Shown one piece after another: positions 61,756-64,000 of a stretch of DNA of 64,000 nucleotides. The notes beneath the pieces were generated by a model. That model worked only from the letters and a program-made list of their open reading frames with translations, did no database searches and was not told where the DNA came from. Position numbers and translations under genes: made by a program. The DNA is from Chitinophaga cymbidii (GTDB lineage Bacteria > Bacteroidota > Bacteroidia > Chitinophagales > Chitinophagaceae). Location of the stretch: NCBI RefSeq assembly GCF_007992715.1, contig NZ_BKAU01000005.1, forward strand, positions 1 through 64,000. Direction: 5' to 3'. Position 1 is the first letter of the stretch; the number at the start of each line of letters is the position of its first letter.

Positions 61756-61869
61756 CTAAAACGTATCCAGGATATTGAGAAGCTGTCCCAGGACACTAAA
61801 AAGCACCTGTTCTTTCTCACTGACAACGTTATTCAGAACTATAAAACGGAAAAAGCTTTTAATAAATAA
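61756..61869 (+). pseudogene. C-terminal fragment of an XRE-type regulator
   Basis: The plus-strand frame reads LKRIQDIEKLSQDTKKHLFF and ends VIQNYKTEKAFNK at a TAA at 61867-61869. It matches in layout the C-terminal tail of XRE regulators such as the one at 2506-2841 (VVKRIEDIQALDANTR). The DNA-binding half is missing. The break lies exactly where the decayed toxin frame begins on the other strand, marking a recombination junction. Confidence 0.6.
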
Positions 61870-61909
61870 CAAAGTGGGTGCCTCTGTTTTTGAGACACCT
61901 TCTTTTGCT

Positions 61910-62356
61910 TTATTCAGGTAAATGGAAATGTCGCTTCACTACCAGCGGAATGTTATTTAAGTGCGGTTGCTTTTTTAACTCCACCAATACATCTGCTTCT
62001 GTATTAACCGAACTAACTTTGTGAGCTAATTTTTCAATCAAAACCTTTTTAAGGCCGCTTGCTCTCTCTTCATCAGAGATACTATTTTCAAGGTTCAATA
62101 ACTCTTTAATTCTTGCATTTTCATTACTATCCAAAGAGCCTAAGCCGCCAAAAACGTGCATTGTCAAACCATTTAAAGGGATAGTATTTAGAATGTAACC
62201 GTAGTTTATGTAAAAGCAGTTACTAAACTGTGATTTTTGAAGATTAACCATTTTGGTAATTTCAGTACCATTGACAACCCAATAATTTCCTTTTTTCTTA
62301 AACCCAATCGGAACAAGTATCTCACTCAAGATACTTGCTAATTCTTTTTTTTCCAT
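61910..62356 (-). CDS. DUF4304-family protein, candidate immunity protein of the second RHS toxin
   Basis: The 148-residue protein matches the DUF4304 pattern: an N-terminal helix pair (MEKKELASILSEILVPIGFK), KKGNYWVVNGTEITKMVNLQ, SQFSNCFYINYGYIL and VFGGLGSLDSNE, with a helical C-terminus. It is cytoplasmic with no signal peptide. The start is 10 bases after the RHS 2 stop, the classical toxin/immunity order, so it probably protects against the nuclease tail of RHS 2. DUF4304 proteins have been proposed as immunity proteins in Bacteroidota toxin loci; direct evidence for this pair is lacking. Confidence 0.8.
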   Translation of the reverse strand: MEKKELASILSEILVPIGFKKKGNYWVVNGTEITKMVNLQKSQFSNCFYINYGYILNTIPLNGLTMHVFGGLGSLDSNENARIKELLNLENSISDEERASGLKKVLIEKLAHKVSSVNTEADVLVELKKQPHLNNIPLVVKRHFHLPE

Positions 62357-62366
62357 TGCAAGTATT

Positions 62367-64000
62367 TTAATAGTGCTCTAAAACTGTTTTCCAACTGCCA
62401 CCATAATTCTGCTCAAAAAGAGATTTGTATTTGTTGAGTTGTTGCGTACCCATTTGAATACCTCTTGGATTGAAAGGCTTTAACTCGTAAATCGTCTTTG
62501 TTCCAAAATCTACGAAGTCGGGGCGTATGCCTTTGATGCCTGTAAACTCTTTAAACCTGCCAAGCTCTGGGGCGTGTTCAGCTAATTTGTACCCCTTATG
62601 CATCTCTCTTCCAAGTGATAAACTTGATTTGGTATATCGTATTCCCTCCTTAGCGGCACTCGCCGCACCATCCGCAGCCTTTACAACTTTACTGCCCGTT
62701 TTGACGCCGCTTACAACATTTCCCAGGATCGGAACAGCCGAAAGAATGTTGGTGACTCCTCCCAGGTAATCTCCGCGGTAGAAAGATACGCCTGCATTTA
62801 TAAGATCTATAACTTCTCCATATCCCGGTATGTTACCGCCAGCATCCAGGGCCAGCTGTATATTGTCCAGCTTTTTTTCCTCTTCAATATGTGCGGTAGC
62901 CTTTCTTACATCTATTTTCGGCATCTGCACTAAGCCCCATTTGCCCGCATTTCCGTTTTCATCCAGGATCGGGATTTTCTTTTCTTTATCCTCGTACCCA
63001 TAATAAAAACCCGCTTTAAAATACCAAAAATTATCATCCTGCCATAATCCTCCCGCTAAAAAAGTGAAATCATCGGCGTACGAAAGAATCCCTTCTGTCC
63101 AGTAGACAGCACTATGATTTTTAGAATTATCCCACATGTAGTTTATCAGGTCAGTGACCTTGTTAAATTTTGGGGTAGCTTCCAGACCCATGGGGTCGTT
63201 CATATTAATGGGATCATTGACAGCGTAGGTATATGGAGACCAATCCGGATAATCTGTTGAGAGTGGATCCATTTGATGGAACCGGCCGATCTGTGGATCA
63301 TAAGATCTGAAAGGTGTTTCGTACCAGTTCAGACCGAGACTTTCATTGAATTCCGTTCCACTGTTATAGCGTGCCCTGTTTTCGGGGTAGCTGCCGCTGG
63401 TAAATGCCTTGCCACTGATAGCGTACATCGTTTCGCCGAAGGGATAATAGTGATATTCCTCGAGAACCGGGCCTGGATTTAGAATTACCGCCAGGTTATC
63501 GAAATAAACGTCTTGTGAGCTTTCATTGCTGGTATATACGTACAGGAACCCGCTTTCTTTTACAACCATTTTGCCGTTGGCAAGCGTTTGTAACTGGTCA
63601 GGATTTTCCTGCACCTGTTTTGCCCCGCTGTTTTCCTCTACCAGTTCAAACTGTCTGTTGAACATTGCGTAGTTCAGGTAGGAGCGCAGTTTTTGTGAAT
63701 GCCCATTGTCGTTTTCTTTTTGACGTAAACGCTGGTAGCTGTTCCCGATAGCATTGCTCATGGAACTGTTGCTGCTGCCGATTGGTATATTGATTTTGTC
63801 GTGCCCCAATTGCCGGGTTGGGCCAAATACATTCACCAAAGCACTTGCCATATCCTGTGCAGGAATGGTATTAGCCGGTTTTTTATAGCCGATGGATTTA
63901 TAGAAAGCATTTACGCCGATTTGAATAGTGTCGCCTGCTGTAACTTTCAGTACGATACCTGGTCCGATCCGGTGTTCAGGTGTGTTGCCATTTAGCCTGG
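62367..64000 (-). CDS. RHS-repeat polymorphic toxin 2 with PD-(D/E)XK nuclease tail (5' end outside window)
   Basis: The frame stays open to the right edge, so the ATG at 63851 is internal and the N-terminal scaffold is outside. The scaffold part (RIGPGIVLKV, SGFLYVYTSNES, EEYHYYPFGETM, DPQIGRFHQMDPLS near 63260-63310) aligns with RHS 1 through the whole core. A pre-toxin hydrophobic stretch (GYGEVIDLINAGVSFYRGDY, then VTNILSAVPILGNVVSG) precedes the tail. The tail ends IRPDFVDFGTKTIYELKPF and has PD with ELK spaced as in PD-(D/E)XK nucleases, so DNA cleavage in target cells is inferred. It is followed by the DUF4304 gene. Confidence 0.88.
   Translation of the reverse strand, partial: RLNGNTPEHRIGPGIVLKVTAGDTIQIGVNAFYKSIGYKKPANTIPAQDMASALVNVFGPTRQLGHDKINIPIGSSNSSMSNAIGNSYQRLRQKENDNGHSQKLRSYLNYAMFNRQFELVEENSGAKQVQENPDQLQTLANGKMVVKESGFLYVYTSNESSQDVYFDNLAVILNPGPVLEEYHYYPFGETMYAISGKAFTSGSYPENRARYNSGTEFNESLGLNWYETPFRSYDPQIGRFHQMDPLSTDYPDWSPYTYAVNDPINMNDPMGLEATPKFNKVTDLINYMWDNSKNHSAVYWTEGILSYADDFTFLAGGLWQDDNFWYFKAGFYYGYEDKEKKIPILDENGNAGKWGLVQMPKIDVRKATAHIEEEKKLDNIQLALDAGGNIPGYGEVIDLINAGVSFYRGDYLGGVTNILSAVPILGNVVSGVKTGSKVVKAADGAASAAKEGIRYTKSSLSLGREMHKGYKLAEHAPELGRFKEFTGIKGIRPDFVDFGTKTIYELKPFNPRGIQMGTQQLNKYKSLFEQNYGGSWKTVLEHY

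Overview
The window comes from a Bacteroidota chromosome, most like Chitinophaga or a close relative (Chitinophagaceae). The reasons are four SusC/SusD pairs, hybrid two-component regulators, FecR anti-sigma factors beside ECF sigma factors, a type IX secretion sorting domain, GH115, GH43 and GH16 enzymes, and promoters of the Bacteroidota form TTTG-N19-TAnnTTTG. No rRNA, tRNA or CRISPR array was seen. The sequence is GC-rich except at the two ends, where the polymorphic-toxin tails and their partner genes are AT-rich.

Layout. 1-2457: the 3' part of an RHS polymorphic toxin with a zincin-like C-terminal domain, overlapped by a TonB-C-like lipoprotein that is the candidate immunity protein. 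2467-4723: a bidirectional terminator, an XRE regulator, an AAA_14/DUF4143 ATPase under a repeated operator array, and a DUF1801 protein. 4758-21774: a polysaccharide utilisation locus with an HTCS regulator, two tandem SusCD pairs, a beta-helix/GH43 fusion and a GH16 lipoprotein. The enzymes point to beta-1,3-galactan (type II arabinogalactan). 21860-29804: housekeeping and accessory genes (nucleoside hydrolase-like, DUF202, DinB, AraC, PhyH, acyl-CoA carboxylase, LuxE-like and others), with a 104-bp MITE-like element. 30055-33838: a tightly coupled operon of two fibre-like proteins and a T9SS-sorted protein. 33889-40436: YceI, GH115, a membrane hybrid kinase with LuxR output and a soluble kinase.

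40575-43609: DUF1275, an SF1 helicase and a VOC protein. 43764-59094: a sulfatase/SusCD locus and a second SusCD locus facing away from each other, with one ECF sigma gene and two FecR genes at the centre and a second ECF gene at the far left. 59155-64000: a DUF protein, an AT-rich repeat block, decayed remnants (HEAT tail, a PD-(D/E)XK toxin broken by three frameshifts, an XRE tail), an intact candidate immunity gene, a DUF4304 immunity-like gene, and a second RHS toxin on the minus strand ending in a PD-(D/E)XK nuclease domain.

How the parts work together: the HTCS and ECF/FecR systems would sense glycan fragments and switch on SusCD importers and surface enzymes. The two RHS loci have the same scaffold, face each other from opposite ends of the window and carry different toxin tails, as expected of contact-dependent competition loci that exchange their C-terminal domains.
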